Of a stretch of 64,000 nucleotides of DNA, positions 14,490 to 29,583 are shown piece by piece (the first letter of the stretch is position 1; each line of letters starts with the position of its first letter). The notes beneath the pieces were generated by a model. It searched no databases. It saw nothing but the letters and a program-made list of their open reading frames with translations, and was not told where the DNA came from. The translations under genes and the position numbers were made by a program. Source of the stretch: Eriocheir sinensis (lineage: Eukaryota > Arthropoda > Malacostraca > Decapoda > Varunidae); assembly GCF_024679095.1 (NCBI RefSeq), contig NW_026110839.1, positions 434,001 through 498,000 on the forward strand, written 5' to 3'.

Positions 14490-15604
14490 ATTACGAAAAT
14501 TTGAATAAAAATATATACAAAAAAACAAAAAAATAAATTTCAATTTTGTATGAAAATAGATATACAAAATACACATATAATTAGTTAAATTTGTATTTAA
14601 ATACATGCACAAAATACTCATAAAATAATGTAAATTTGTATGAAATGAAAATAAATTCACATAAAATTCGCGTCAAAATAAATAAACAAAATATCAATAA
14701 AAGAATGTGTATTTGTATGAAAATAGATATACAAAATACACATAAAATAACCTAAATTTGTATAAAACTATATACAAAAATACACAAAAATATTTTAAAT
14801 TTGTATGAAAATAAATATACAAAATACACATAAAATTAGGTAGATTTGTATTGAAATACATACACAAAATACACATAAAATAATGTAAATTTGAATGAAA
14901 ATACATTAACAAATACACTTAAAATAACATAAATTTGTATAAAAAAATATGTACAAATCACAAATAGAATAATGTAAAATCGTATCAAAATAAATACACA
15001 GAATATTAATAAAATAATGTAAATTTGTATAAAAATAAAGAAGCAAAATACCTATAAAATAACGCATTTTTTTATTTATAAAAATATATATACCAAAATA
15101 CACATAAAAAAATTAAATTTGTATTAAAATAAATATACAAAAAACACATACAATAAGGTAAATTTGTATTGAAATAGATATGCAAAATACATATAAAACA
15201 ATGTAAAATTGTTTCAAAATATATATACGAATACACATAAAATAACGTAGATTTCTATAAAAATATATATACAAAATACACATAAAATGAAGTAAATACG
15301 TATAAAAAAATGTATACAAAAAACACATAAAATAATGTAAATTCATATCAAAATAAATAAAAAAAAAACCAATAAAAGAATGTGTATTTGTAAAAAAATA
15401 AATAAAAAAAATACACATAAAATAACGTAAATTTATATAAAACTATATACAAAAATACACAGAAGTAATTAAATTCGTATGAAAATAGATATACAAAATA
15501 CAGATAAAATAAGCTAAATTTGAATTGAAATGTATATACAAAATACATAAAATAATCTAGATTTGTATCAAAATATTTTTAAAAATACATATAATAACGA
15601 AAAT
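14490..15604 (-). repeat. Satellite block, T-rich strand on minus
   Basis: Begins AGATTACGAAAATTTGAATA and runs to a switch at about 15604. A poly-A-rich variant (AATAAATAAAAAAAAAACCA) occurs near 15351. The AGCTAAATTTGAATTGAAAT module appears at about 15512. It contains only satellite. Confidence 0.92.
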
Positions 15605-16165
15605 TTTGATACGATTTTACATTATTCTTTTTGTGTTTTGTATATATTTTTTTATTCATATTTACATTATTTAATGTGTATTTTGTATATATATTTCATA
15701 CAAATTTACGTTATTATATGTGTATTTGTTTATATATTTTCTTTCAAATTTACATTATTTTATGTGTATTTTGTATATGTATTTCAATACAAATTAACCT
15801 AATTTTATGTGTATTTTCTATATTTCTTTTCATACAAATTTAAATTATTTTTGTGTATTTTTGTATATAGTTTTATACAAATTTAGGTTATTTTATGTAC
15901 GCATTTACATTATTTAATGTGTGTTTTGTATATATTTTTATCCATAGTTACTTTATTTTACGCTCATTTTTGGACATATATTTTTATAGAAATTAGCGTT
16001 ATTTTATATGTATTTGTATATGTTTTCTCATACAAATTTACATTATTTTATTGATATTTTGTTTATTTAGTTTGATACGAATTAAATGATTATATGTGTA
16101 TTTTGTACATATTTTTTATACGTATTTACATTACTTAATGTGTATTTTGTATTTACGTTATTTTA
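15603..16165 (+). repeat. Right arm of local inverted repeat F
   Basis: Pairs in reverse complement with 13400-13962. Its left edge coincides with the strand switch at 15604. Confidence 0.75.
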
Positions 16166-17328
16166 AGTGTATTTGTTTATGTATTTTCATTCAAATTTAC
16201 AGTATTTTATGTGTATTTTGTATATGTATTTCAATAAAAATTTACCTAATTTTATGTGTATTTTGTATATTTATTTTCATACAAATTTAAATTATTTTTG
16301 TGTATTTTTGTATATAGTTTTATACAAATTTATGTTATCTTATGTGTATTTTGTATATTTATTTTCATACAAATACACATTCTTTTATTGACATTTTGTT
16401 TATTTATTTTGACGTAAATTTACATTTTTTAATGTGTATTTTGTATATATATTTTTATACATATTTACATCCTTTCATGTGTATTTTGTATATTTATAAA
16501 AAATGCGTTATTTTATGGGTATTTTGCATCTTTATTTTCATACAAATTTACATTATTTTATTTACATTCTGTGTATTTATTTTAATACGATTTTACATTA
16601 TTCTATTTGTGTTTTGTATATATATTTTTTATACATATTTACATTATTTAATGAGTATTTTTTATATATATTTTATACACATTTATGTTAATTTAAGTGT
16701 ATTTGTTTATATATTTTCATTCAAATTTACATTATTTTATGTGTATTTTGTATATGTATTTCTTTACAAATTTACCTAATTTTATGTGTATTTTGTATAT
16801 TTATTTTCATACAAATTTAACTTATGTTTGTGTATTTTTATATATAGTTTTATACAAATTTACGTTATTTTATGTGTATTTTGTATATGTATTTCACAAA
16901 TACACATTCTTTTATTGATATTTTAACTATTTATTTTGACACGAATTTACATTATTTAATGTGTATTTTGTATATATATTTTTATACGTATTTACAACAT
17001 TTCATGTGTATTTTGTATATATATTTCTATAGAAATCTACGTTATTTTATGTGTATTCGTATATATATTTTGAAACAAATCTACATTATTTTATGTGTAT
17101 TTTGTATATATATTTCATTATAAATTTGCCTTATTTTAAGTTTATTTTTATATCTATTTTCATTCAAATTCAAATCATTTTATGTGTATATATTTATTTT
17201 TATTTACGTTATTTTGTGTATTTTCTATATATATTTTCATTCAAAATTACATTATTTTATCGGTATTTTGTTGATTTATTTCGATACGAATTTAGATTAT
17301 TTCATGTGTATTTTCTATACATATACAT
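15605..17328 (+). repeat. Satellite block, T-rich strand on plus
   Basis: Starts TTTTGATACGATTTTACATT. It has the truncated 22-bp monomer at 15892-15913, second-lineage monomers with TTTTTGGACATATA, and HOR monomers up to the CATATAGAGTA junction near 17325. The segment 16890-17420 is a close direct match of 49960-50480. Confidence 0.92.
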
Positions 17329-17350
17329 ATAGAGTAAATATCTATGAAAA
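17318..17350. other. CATATAGAGTA strand-switch junction, copy 2
   Basis: TATACATATACATATAGAGT followed by AAATATCTATGAAAATATAT joins plus monomers to minus monomers. It matches the joints near 5050 and 50390 almost base for base. Confidence 0.85.
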
Positions 17351-19552
17351 TATATATTCAAAATACATATAAAATTATGTAAATAAGTATAAAAATATAT
17401 ATATCAAATACACCTAAAAAAAATGAAAATTCGTATCAAAATAAATAAATAAAATTCCGTTAAAGGAACGTATATTTGTCGGAAAATAAATATACAAAAT
17501 ACACATAAAATTACGAAAATTTGAATAAAAATATATACAAAAATACACAAAATTAATTTCAATTTGTATGAAAATAGATATACATAATACACATATAATT
17601 AGTTAAATTTGTATTTAAATACATGTACAAAATACACATAAAATAATGTAAATTTGTATGAAATGAAAACAAATTCACATAAAATTACGTTCATTTGTAT
17701 GAAATATATATACAAAATATACATAAAATAATGTAAATACATAGAAAAATATATATAAAAAATGCACATAAAATAATGTAAACTCGTATCAAAATAAATA
17801 AACAAAATTTCCTCTAAAAGAATGTATCTGTGTAGGAAAATATATATACAAAATACAAATAAAAAAAAAATTGTATAAAAATAATACAAAAATACACAAA
17901 AATAATTTAAATTTGTTTGAAAATAGATATGCAAAATACAAATGAAATTAGGCAAATTTTTATTGAAATACATATACAAAATACACATAAAATAATGTAA
18001 ATTTGTATGAAAATATATAAACAAATACACATAAGATAACGTAAATTTCCATAAAATATATGTACAAAATATACATTAAATAATGTAAATATGTCTAAAA
18101 ATATATATACAAAATACACAGAATAACGTAAAATCGTATCAAAATAAATAAACAGACAATCAATAAAATAAGGTAAATTTGTATGAAAATAAAGATGCAA
18201 AATACCCATATAATAACACATATTTGTTTAAAAATATATATACAAAAATACACATAAAATAATTAAATTTGCATCAAAATAAATATACAAAAGGCATATA
18301 CAATAAAGAAAATTTGTATTGAAATAGATATGCGAAATACACATAAATAATGTAAATTTGTATCAAAATATATATACGAATACACATAAAATAGAGTAAA
18401 TTTCTATGAAAATATATATTCAAAATACATATAAAATTATGTAAATAAGTATAAAAATATATATATCAAATACACCTAAGATAATGAAAATTCGTATCGA
18501 AATAAATAAACAAAATTCCGATAAAAGAACGTATATTTGTAGGAAAATAAATATACAAAATTCACATAAAATTACGAAAATTTGAATAAAAATATATACT
18601 AAAATACACAAAATTAATTTCAATTTGTATGAAAATAGATATACATAATACACATATAATTAGTTAAATTTGTATTTAAATACATGTACAAAATACACAT
18701 AAAATAATGTAAATTTGTATGAAATGAAAACAAATTCACATAAAATTACGTTCATTTGTATGAAATATATATACAAAATATACATAGAATAATGTAAAAT
18801 CGTATCAAAATAAATACACAGAATATCAATAAAATAAGGTAAATTTGTATGAAAATAAAGATGCAAAATACTCATAAAATAAAGCATTTTTTTATGAAAA
18901 TACATATACAAAAATACACATAGAATAATTAAATTTCTATTAAAATTAATATACAAAATGCACGTACAATAAGGTAAATTTATATTGAAAAAATATGCAA
19001 AATGCACATAAAACAATGTATATTTGTTTCAAAATATATATACGAATACACATAAAATAACATATATTTCTATAGAAATATATACAAAATACACATGAAA
19101 TGACGTAAATACGTATAAAAATATATATACACAATACACATTAAATAATGTGAAATCGCGTCAAAATAAATAAACAAAATATCAATAAAAAATGTGTATT
19201 TGTATGAAAATAGATATACAAAATACACATAAAATATTATAAATTTATATAAAACTTTTTATTAAAATATATATACCAAAATAATAAAATATTTAAATTT
19301 GTCTTACAATAAATATACAAAATGCACATACAATAAGGTAGATTTATATTGAAATAGATATGCTAAATACATATAAAACAATGTAAATTTGCTTCAAAAT
19401 ATATATAACAATACACATAAAATAACGTATATTACTATAAAAATATATATACAAAATACACATTAATTAATTAAATACGTATAAGAAAATTTATACAAAG
19501 TACACATAAAATAATTAAATTTGTGTTAAAATAAATATACAAAATACACATA
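17329..19552 (-). repeat. Satellite block, T-rich strand on minus
   Basis: Two similar sub-blocks begin near 17345 and 18412 (TATATATTCAAAATACATAT, then ATTATGTAAATAAGTATAAA), an internal repeat of about 1.07 kb. The segment 18239-19060 is the direct partner of 5665-6480. Around 19240-19555 monomers become irregular (TATATAAAACTTTTTATTAA). The block ends at the outer border of palindrome A. Confidence 0.92.
18239..19060 (-). repeat. Direct duplication copy 2 (pairs with 5665-6480)
   Basis: Matches the earlier copy at an offset of about 12.57 kb, same orientation, beginning AAAAATATATATACAAAAAT and AATTTGCATCAAAATAAATA. Confidence 0.85.
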
Positions 19553-22500
19553 CTGTGTATTTTGTATATCTTTTTTCATACAAATACACATTCTTTTCAT
19601 GATATTTTGTTTATTTATTTTGACACGAATTAACATTATTTAATGTGTATTTTGTATATATATTTTTATACGTATTTACATTATTTCAAGTGTATTTTGT
19701 ATATATATTTCTATAGAAATCTGCGTTTTTTTATGTTTATTCGTATATATATTTTGAAACAAATTTACATTATTTTATGTGTATTTTGCATATTTTTTCA
19801 ATACAAATTTACCTTATTGTATGTGCATTTTGTATATTAATTTTAATACAAATTTGATTAATCTATGTGTATTTTTGTATATGTATTTTTATAAAGATAT
19901 GCTTTATTTTATGGGTATTTTGCATCTTTATTTTCATACAAATTTACATTATTTTATTGATATTCTGTGTATTTATTTTGATATGATTTTACATTATTCT
20001 TTGTGTATTTTGTATATATATTTTATATAAAATGTATTTGTTTTCATTTGATACAAATCTACATTATTTTATGTGTTTTTTGTACATGTATTTAAATACA
20101 AATTTAACTAGTTATATGTGCATTTTGTATATCTATTTTGTATGTATATTTTCATAGAAATTTACTCTATTTTATGAGTATTCGTATATATATTTTGATA
20201 CAAATTTACATTATTGATGTGTATTTTGCATATCTATTTCAATACAAATTTACTTTATTTTACGTGCATTTTGTATATTTATTTTAATAAAAATTTTACT
20301 ATTTTATATGTATTTTTGTATATATATTTTTATGCAAATATGCGTTATTATTTGGATATTTTGCATCTTTATTTTCATACAAATTTACATTATTTTATTG
20401 ATATTCTCTTTATTTATTTTGATACGATTTAACATTATTCTATGTGTATTTTGTATATTTTTTTTTATACATATTTACATTATTTAATGTTCATTTTGTA
20501 TATATATTTTATCCAAATTTACATTATTTTATGTGTATTTGTTTATATATTTTCATACAAATTTACATTATTTTATGTGTTTTTTGTATATATATTTTTC
20601 TACGTATTTAAATTATTTTATGTGTATTTTGTATATACATTTTCATAAAAAATTACGTTATTTTATTGTGTGTATAAGTATATATTTTGATACAAATTTT
20701 ATACAAATTCATGTTATTTAATGTGTATTTGTTTATATATTTTCATACAAATTTATATTATTTTATGTGTATTTTTTCATATATTTCATTACAAATTTAC
20801 CTTATTTTATGTTTATTTTGTATATTTATTTCATTCAATTTTAAATTATTTTATGTGTATATTTGTATTTGTATTTAGGTTATTTTATGTGTATTTTGTA
20901 TATATATTTTCATCCAAAATTACATTATTTTATTGATATTTTCTTAATTTAATTCGATACGAATTTAGATTATTTCATAGGTATTTTGTATACATATTTT
21001 TATACTCATTTACATTATCTAAAGTGTGTTTTTATTATATATTTTTATGCAAATTTATTTTATGTTCATTTTTGTACATATATTTTTATAGAAATTTGCG
21101 TTATTTTATGTATATAGTTTTATATAAATTTACGTTACTTTATGTGCATTTTGTATATTTATATTTATACAAATACACATTCTTTTATTGGTATATTGTT
21201 TATTTACATTTATACGAATTTACATTATTTTATGTGTATTTTGTATACATTTTTTTATACGTATTTACTTAATATTATGTGTATTTTGTATATGTACTTT
21301 TATAGAAATCTACGTTATTTTATGTGTATTCGTTTATATATTTTGAAACAAATTTACATTATTTTATATGTATTTTGCATATCTATTTCAATACAAATTT
21401 ACCTTATTATATGTGCATTTTGTATATTTATTTTAATACAAATTCAAATATTTTATGTGTATTTTGGTATCAATATTTTTATAAAAAATGCGTTATTTTA
21501 TAGGTATTTTGCATCTTAATTTTCATACAAATTTACATTATATTATTAATATTCTGTGTATATATTTTGATACGATTTTACATTATTCTATTTGTGTTTT
21601 GTATATATTTTTTTATACATATTTACATTATTTAATGTGTATTTTGATTATATATTTCATACAAATTTACGTTATTATATGTGTATTTGTTTATATATTT
21701 TCTTTCAAATTTACATTATTTTATATGTATTTTGTATATGTATTTCAATAGAAATTAACCTAATTTTATGTGTATTTTGTATATTTCTTTTCACACAAAT
21801 TTAAATTATTTTTGTGTATTTTTGTATATAGTTTTATAAAAATTTAGGTTATTTTATGTACGGATTTACATTATTTAATGTGTGTTTTGTATATATATTT
21901 TTATCCAAAGTTACTTTATTTTACGTTCATTTTTGGACATATTTTTATGGAAATTAGCGTTATTTTATATGTATTTGTATATGTTTTCTCATACAAATTT
22001 ACATTATTTTATTGATATTTTGTTTATTTAGTTTGATACGAATTACATGATTATATGTGTATTTTGTACATATTTTTTATACGTATTTACTTTATTTAAT
22101 CTGTATTTTGTTTATATATTTTTAAACAAATTAACGTTATTATATGTATTTTTATAAATATTTTTATACAAATTTACATTATTTTATGTATTTTGTATAT
22201 ACATTTCAATTCAAATTTAGCTTATTTTATCGGTATTTTGTATATCTATTTTCATACGAATTTAATAACTTGTGTATTTTTGTATATAGTTTTAAAAAAA
22301 TTACGTTATTTTATGTGTATTTTGTATATTTATATTTATACAAGTACACATTCTTTTATTGGTATTTTGTTTATTTATTTTGATACGAATTTACATTATT
22401 TTATGTGTATTTTGTATACATTTTCTTATACGTATTTACTTCATTTTATGTGTATTTTGTATATATATTTTTATACAAATCTACGTTATTTTATGTGTAT

Positions 22501-22962
22501 TCGTATATATATTTTGAAACAAATTTACATTGTTTTATATGTATTTTGCATATCTATTTCAATACAGATTTACCTTATTGTATGTGTATTTTGTATATTT
22601 ATTTTAATACAAATTAATTTTTTCATGTGTATTTTGGTATATAGTTTTATATAAATTTACGTTCTTTAATGGGTATTTTGCATCTTTATTTTCATACAAA
22701 TTTACTTTGTTTTATTAATATTCAGTGTATTTATTTTGATACGATTCTACTTTATTCTATTTGTGTTTTGTATATATTTTTTTATACATATTTACATTAT
22801 TTAATGAGTATTTTGTATATTTTAAAACAAATTTACGTTATTTTATGCGCATCTGTTAAAATATTTTGAGACAAATTAACATTATTTTATGTATTTTGTA
22901 TATATATTTTAATACAAATTTAGTTTATTTTATGTATATTTTGTATATCTATTTTCATTCGT
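19553..22962 (+). repeat. Satellite block, T-rich strand on plus
   Basis: Begins at the palindrome border (ACTGTGTATTTTGTATATCT). It contains HOR monomers, the ATGGATATTTTG and TATTTGGATATTTTG variants near 20341, the second-lineage TTTTTGGACATAT monomers near 21930 and the truncated monomer near 21854 (TACGGATTTAC, one substitution). The right edge reads TATTTTCATTCGTATCAAAA, a switch mirrored at 29583. Confidence 0.94.
19640..21500 (+). repeat. Direct copy of 37640-39500
   Basis: The same monomers occur in the same order at an offset of about 17.99 kb (20214 with 38204, 21142 with 39140). It arises because 31.0-33.0 kb is an inverted copy of both segments: it belongs to the right arm of palindrome A and the left arm of palindrome B. 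Confidence 0.88.
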
Positions 22963-24598
22963 ATCAAAATAAATAAACAAAATAGCAATAAAATAATGTA
23001 AATTTGTACGAGATAACATATACAAATACACATAAAATAACGCAAATTTCTAAAAAAATATATGTGCAAAAATGCACATAAAATAAAGTAAATTTGCATA
23101 AAAATATATATACAAAACACACATTAAATAATGTAAATGCGTACATAAAAAAAACTAAATTTGTATAAAACTATATACAAAAATAGACAAAAAAATTAAA
23201 ATTTGTATGAAAAGAAATATACAAAATACACATAAAATTAGGTAAATTTGTATTGAAATACATATACAAAATACACATAAAATAATGTAAATTTGAATGA
23301 AAATATATAAACAAATACACTTAAAATAACGTAAATTTGTATAAAATATATATGCAAGATACACATTAAATAATGTAAATGTGTATAAAAAAATATATAC
23401 AAAAAAGAAATAGAATAATGTAAAATCCTATCAATATAAATTCACAGAATATCAATAAAATAATGTAAATTTGTATGAAAAGAAAGATGCAAAATTTTTT
23501 ATAAAAATATGTATACCAAAATACACATAACATATTTAAATTTGTATTGAAATAAATATACAAAATGCATATACAGTAAGGTAAATATGTAATGAAAGAG
23601 ATATTAAAAAATACATATAAAACAAAGTTAATTTCTTTCAAAATATATATACGAATCCACATAAAATAACGTAGATTTCTATAGAAATATATATACAAAA
23701 TACACATGAAATTATGTAAATACGTATAAAAAAATATATACAAAATACATATCTAGGTAAATTCGTGTCAAAATAAATAAACAAAATATCATGAAAAGAA
23801 TGTGTATTTGCATGAAAATAAATAATAGATAATAAATTTGTATGAAATATATATGCAAGATACACTTTAAATAATGTAAATATGTAAAAAAAATATATAT
23901 ACAAAAAACAAATAGAATAATGTGAAATCGTAACAAAATAAATACACCGAATATTAATAAAATAATGTAAATTTGAATGAAAATAAAGATGCAAAATTCC
24001 CATCAAATAGCGCATTTTTTATAAAAATATATATATACCAAAATACACATAAAATATTTAAATTTGCATTGAAATAAATATACAAAATGCACATACAATA
24101 AGGTAAACTTGTATTGAAATAGATATGCAAAAATACATATAAAACAATGTAAATTTGTTTCAAAATATATATACGAATACACATAAAATAACGTAGATTT
24201 CAATAAAAATATATATACAAAATACACATAAAATTAAGTAAATACGTATAAATATAGATATACAAAATACACATAGAATAATGTAAAATTGTTTAAAAAA
24301 AATAAGCAGAATATAAATAAAATAATGTAAATTTGTTTGAAAATAAAAATGCAAAATACCCATAAAATAAAGCATATTTTTATAAAAATACATATACAAA
24401 AATACACATAGCATAATTAAATTTGTATTAAGATTATTATACAAAATGCATATACAATAAGGTAAATTTGTATTGAAAAAATATGCAAAATACACATAAA
24501 ACAGTGTAAATTTATTTCAAAATCTATATACGAATACTCATAAATCAACGTAGATTTCTATATAAATATATACAAAATACACATCAAATAAATATAAA
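22963..24598 (-). repeat. Satellite block, T-rich strand on minus
   Basis: Begins CGTATCAAAATAAATAAACA. It includes second-lineage monomers (ATGCACATAAAATAAAG), the truncated monomer near 23139, the TAATAGATAATAAATTTG module near 23820 and the (AT)n-flanking module 24.1-24.58 kb. It is mirrored by 28.01-29.58 kb. Confidence 0.93.
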
Positions 24599-24832
<234 letters not shown>

Positions 24833-24907
24833 AAAATACATTAAATAATGTATTTTATATATATATTTTAAACAAAATATCAATAAAAGTGTATTTGTAT
24901 ATATATA
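24833..24907 (-). repeat. Degraded minus monomers
   Basis: AAATACATTAAATAATGTAT, then an extra TTTTATATATATATTTT, then AACAAAATATCAATAAAAGT. It aligns to 8477-8540 but with substitutions and a foreign TATATA piece, probably spill-over of AT expansion. Confidence 0.7.
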
Positions 24908-25203
24908 TAAAATCTACGTTATTTTATGTGTATTCGTATATATATTTTGAAACAAATTTACACTGTTTTATTTGTATTTTGCGTTTTTTTTTCAATACAA
25001 ATTTACCTTATTGTATGTGTGCATTTTGTATATTAATTTTAATACAAATTTAATTATTCTATGTGTATTTTGTATATGTATTTAAAAAAAATATGCTTTA
25101 TCTTATGGGTATTTTGCATCTTTATTTTCATACAAATTTAAATTATTTTATTGATATTCTGTGTACTTATTTTGATACGATTTTACATTATTCTATGTAT
25201 AAC
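24908..25203 (+). repeat. Plus block near palindrome A centre
   Basis: Six to seven monomers on plus, from AATCTACGTTATTTTATG to ATTCTATGTATAACAAAAAT. Mirrored at 27463-27742. Confidence 0.9.
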
Positions 25204-26125
25204 AAAAATAAATACATACACAAAAATAGATATGCAAAATACATATAAACAATGTAAATTTGTTTCAAAATATATATACGAATACACATGAAATAAGGTA
25301 GATTTCTATAAAATATATATACAAAATACACATAAAATTAAGTAAATACGTATAAAAAATGTATACAAAATACACATAAAATAATGTAAATTAGTATCAA
25401 AATAAATAAACAAAATACCAATAAAAGAATGTGTATTTGTATAAATATATATATACAAAATACACATTAAATAATATAAATTTGTTTAAAACTATACAAA
25501 ATACACATGAAATGATGTAAATTCGTATAAAAATATATATACAAAATACACATTAAATAATGTAAATTCGCGTCAAAATAAATAAACAAAATATAAATAA
25601 AAGAATGTGTATTTGTATGAAAATAGATATACAAAATACACATAAAATCACCTAAATTTGTATCAAACTATATACAAAAATACACAAAAATATTTTAAAT
25701 TTGTATGGAAATAAATATACAAAATACACTTAAAATAAGGTAAATCTGTATTGAAATAGATATGCAAAATACATATAAAATAATGTAAATTTGTTTCAAA
25801 ATATATATACGAATACATATAAAATAACGTAGATTTGTATAAAAATATATATACAAAATACACATAAAATGAAGTAAATACCTAAAAGAAAATGTATACA
25901 AAATACACATAAAATAATGTAAATTGTATCAAAATAAATAAACAAAATACCAATAAAAGAATGTGTATTTGTATAAATATAAATATACAAAATACACATA
26001 AAATAACGTAAATTTGTATAAAACTATACAAAAATACACAGAAGTAATTAAATTCGTATGAAAATAGATATATAAAATACAGATAAAATAAGCTAAATTT
26101 GAATTGAAATGTATATACAAAATAC
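25204..26125 (-). repeat. Minus block, spacer of palindrome A
   Basis: HOR monomers on minus with the AGCTAAATTTGAATTGAAAT module near its end. From about 25246 it belongs to the non-mirrored centre. Its ACAAATACACATTCT-type monomers repeat in the same orientation at 27.06-27.26 kb. Confidence 0.92.
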
Positions 26126-27387
26126 AATATTTTATGTGTATATTTGAATTTGTATTTAGGTTATTTTATGTGTATTTTGTATATATATTTTCATCCAAAA
26201 TTTCATTATTTTATTGGTATTTTCTTAATTTAATTCGATACGAATTTAGATTATTTCATAGGTATTTTCTATACATATTTTTATACTCATTTACATTATC
26301 TAATGTGTTTTTTGTATATATATTTTTATGCAAATTTATTTTATGTTCATTTTTGTACATATATTTTTTATAGAAATTTGCGTTATTTTATGTATATAGT
26401 TTTATATAAATTTACGTTATTTTATGTGCATTTTGTATATTTATATTCATACAAATACACATTCTTTTATTGGTATATTGTTTATTTACATTTATACGAA
26501 TTTACATTATTTTATGTGTATTTTGTATACATTTTTTATACGTATTTACTTTATTTTATATGTATTTTGTATATGTATTTTTATAGAAATCTACGTTATT
26601 TTATGTGTATTCGTATATATATTTTGAAACAAATTTACATTATTTTATATGTATTTTGCATATCTATTTCAATACAAATTTACCTTATTGTATGTGCATT
26701 TTGTATATTTATTTTAATACAAATTGAAATATTTTATGTGTATTTTGGTATCAATAATTTTATAAAAAAAACGTAAATTTGTATAAAAAAAATATGTACA
26801 AAACACAAATAGAATATTGTAAAATCGTATCAAAATAAATACACAGAATATTAATAAAATAATGTAAATTTGTATGAAAAAAAAGAAGCAAAATACCCAT
26901 AAAATAACGTATTTTTTTTATTTATAAAAATATATATACCAAAATACACATCAAAAAATTAAATTTGTATTAAAATAAATATACAAAAAACACATACAAT
27001 AAGGTAAATCTGTATTGAAATAGATATGCAAAATACATATAAAACAATGTAAATTTGTTTCAAAATATATATACGAATACACTTAAATAACGTAGATTTC
27101 TATAAAAATATATATACAAAATACACGTAAAATGAAGTAAATACGTATAAAAAAATGTATACGAAATACATATAAAATAATGTAAATTCGTATCAAAATA
27201 AATAAACAAAATACCAATAAAAGAATGTGTATTTGTATAAATATAAATATACAAAATACACATAAAATAACGTAAATTTATAAAAATCTATATACAAAAA
27301 TACACAGAAGTAATTAAATTTGTATGAAAATATATACAAAATACACACAAAATAAGCTAAATTTGAATTGAAATATATATACAAAAT
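25246..27387. repeat. Spacer between arms of palindrome A
   Basis: About 2.14 kb that does not pair across the centre. It holds minus, plus and minus blocks, whereas a true mirror would need opposite orientations either side of about 26.3 kb. The content is ordinary satellite; the plus block 26127-26765 matches 20.85-21.48 kb directly. Confidence 0.8.
26127..26765 (+). repeat. Plus block within palindrome A spacer
   Basis: Runs from ATTTTATGTGTATATTTGAA to GGTATCAATAATTTTATAAA. It is a direct near-copy of 20.85-21.48 kb and 38.85-39.48 kb (shared TTAATTTAATTCGATACGAA). Confidence 0.9.
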
Positions 27388-27390
27388 ACA
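26767..27390 (-). repeat. Minus block within palindrome A spacer
   Basis: Monomers from ACGTAAATTTGTATAAAAAA to ACAAAATACACATATTTTGC, with the GCAAAATACCCATAAAATAA and AGCTAAATTTGAATTG types. Similar to 14.93-15.55 kb in the same orientation. Confidence 0.9.
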
Positions 27391-27391
27391 C

Positions 27392-27462
27392 ATATTTTGC
27401 ATATCTATTTTCAAACAAATTTAAATTATTTTTGTGTATTTTTGTATATATTTATTTTTGTT
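27392..27462 (+). repeat. Very short plus block
   Basis: One and a half monomers (TTGCATATCTATTTTCAAAC, TTTTTGTGTATTTTTGTATA) between two minus blocks. The left arm counterpart near 25204-25245 lacks about 22 bp. Confidence 0.8.
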
Positions 27463-27742
27463 ATACATAGAATAATGTAAAATCGTGTCAAAATAAGTAC
27501 ACAGAATATCAATAAAATAATTTAAATTTGTATGAAAATAAAGATGCAAAATACCCATAAGATAAAGCATTTTTTTTAAATACATATACAAAAATACACA
27601 TAGAATAATTAAATTTGTATTAAAATTAATATACATGATGCACACATACAAAAAGGTAAATTTGTATTGAAAAAAAAACGCAAAATACAAATAAAACAGT
27701 GTAAATTTGTTTCAAAATATATATACGAATACACATAAAATA
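27463..27742 (-). repeat. Minus block, mirror of 24908-25203
   Basis: Six monomers; the ATACATGATGCACACATACA variant is private to this copy. Ends at AAATAACGCGTATATTTTAT, an abrupt switch to plus. Confidence 0.9.
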
Positions 27743-27835
27743 ACGCGTATATTTTATATCTATTTTCATACAAATACACACTCTTATTGATATTTTGTTT
27801 ATTTATTTTGACGCGAATTTACATTATTTAATGTG

Positions 27836-29583
<1,748 letters not shown>
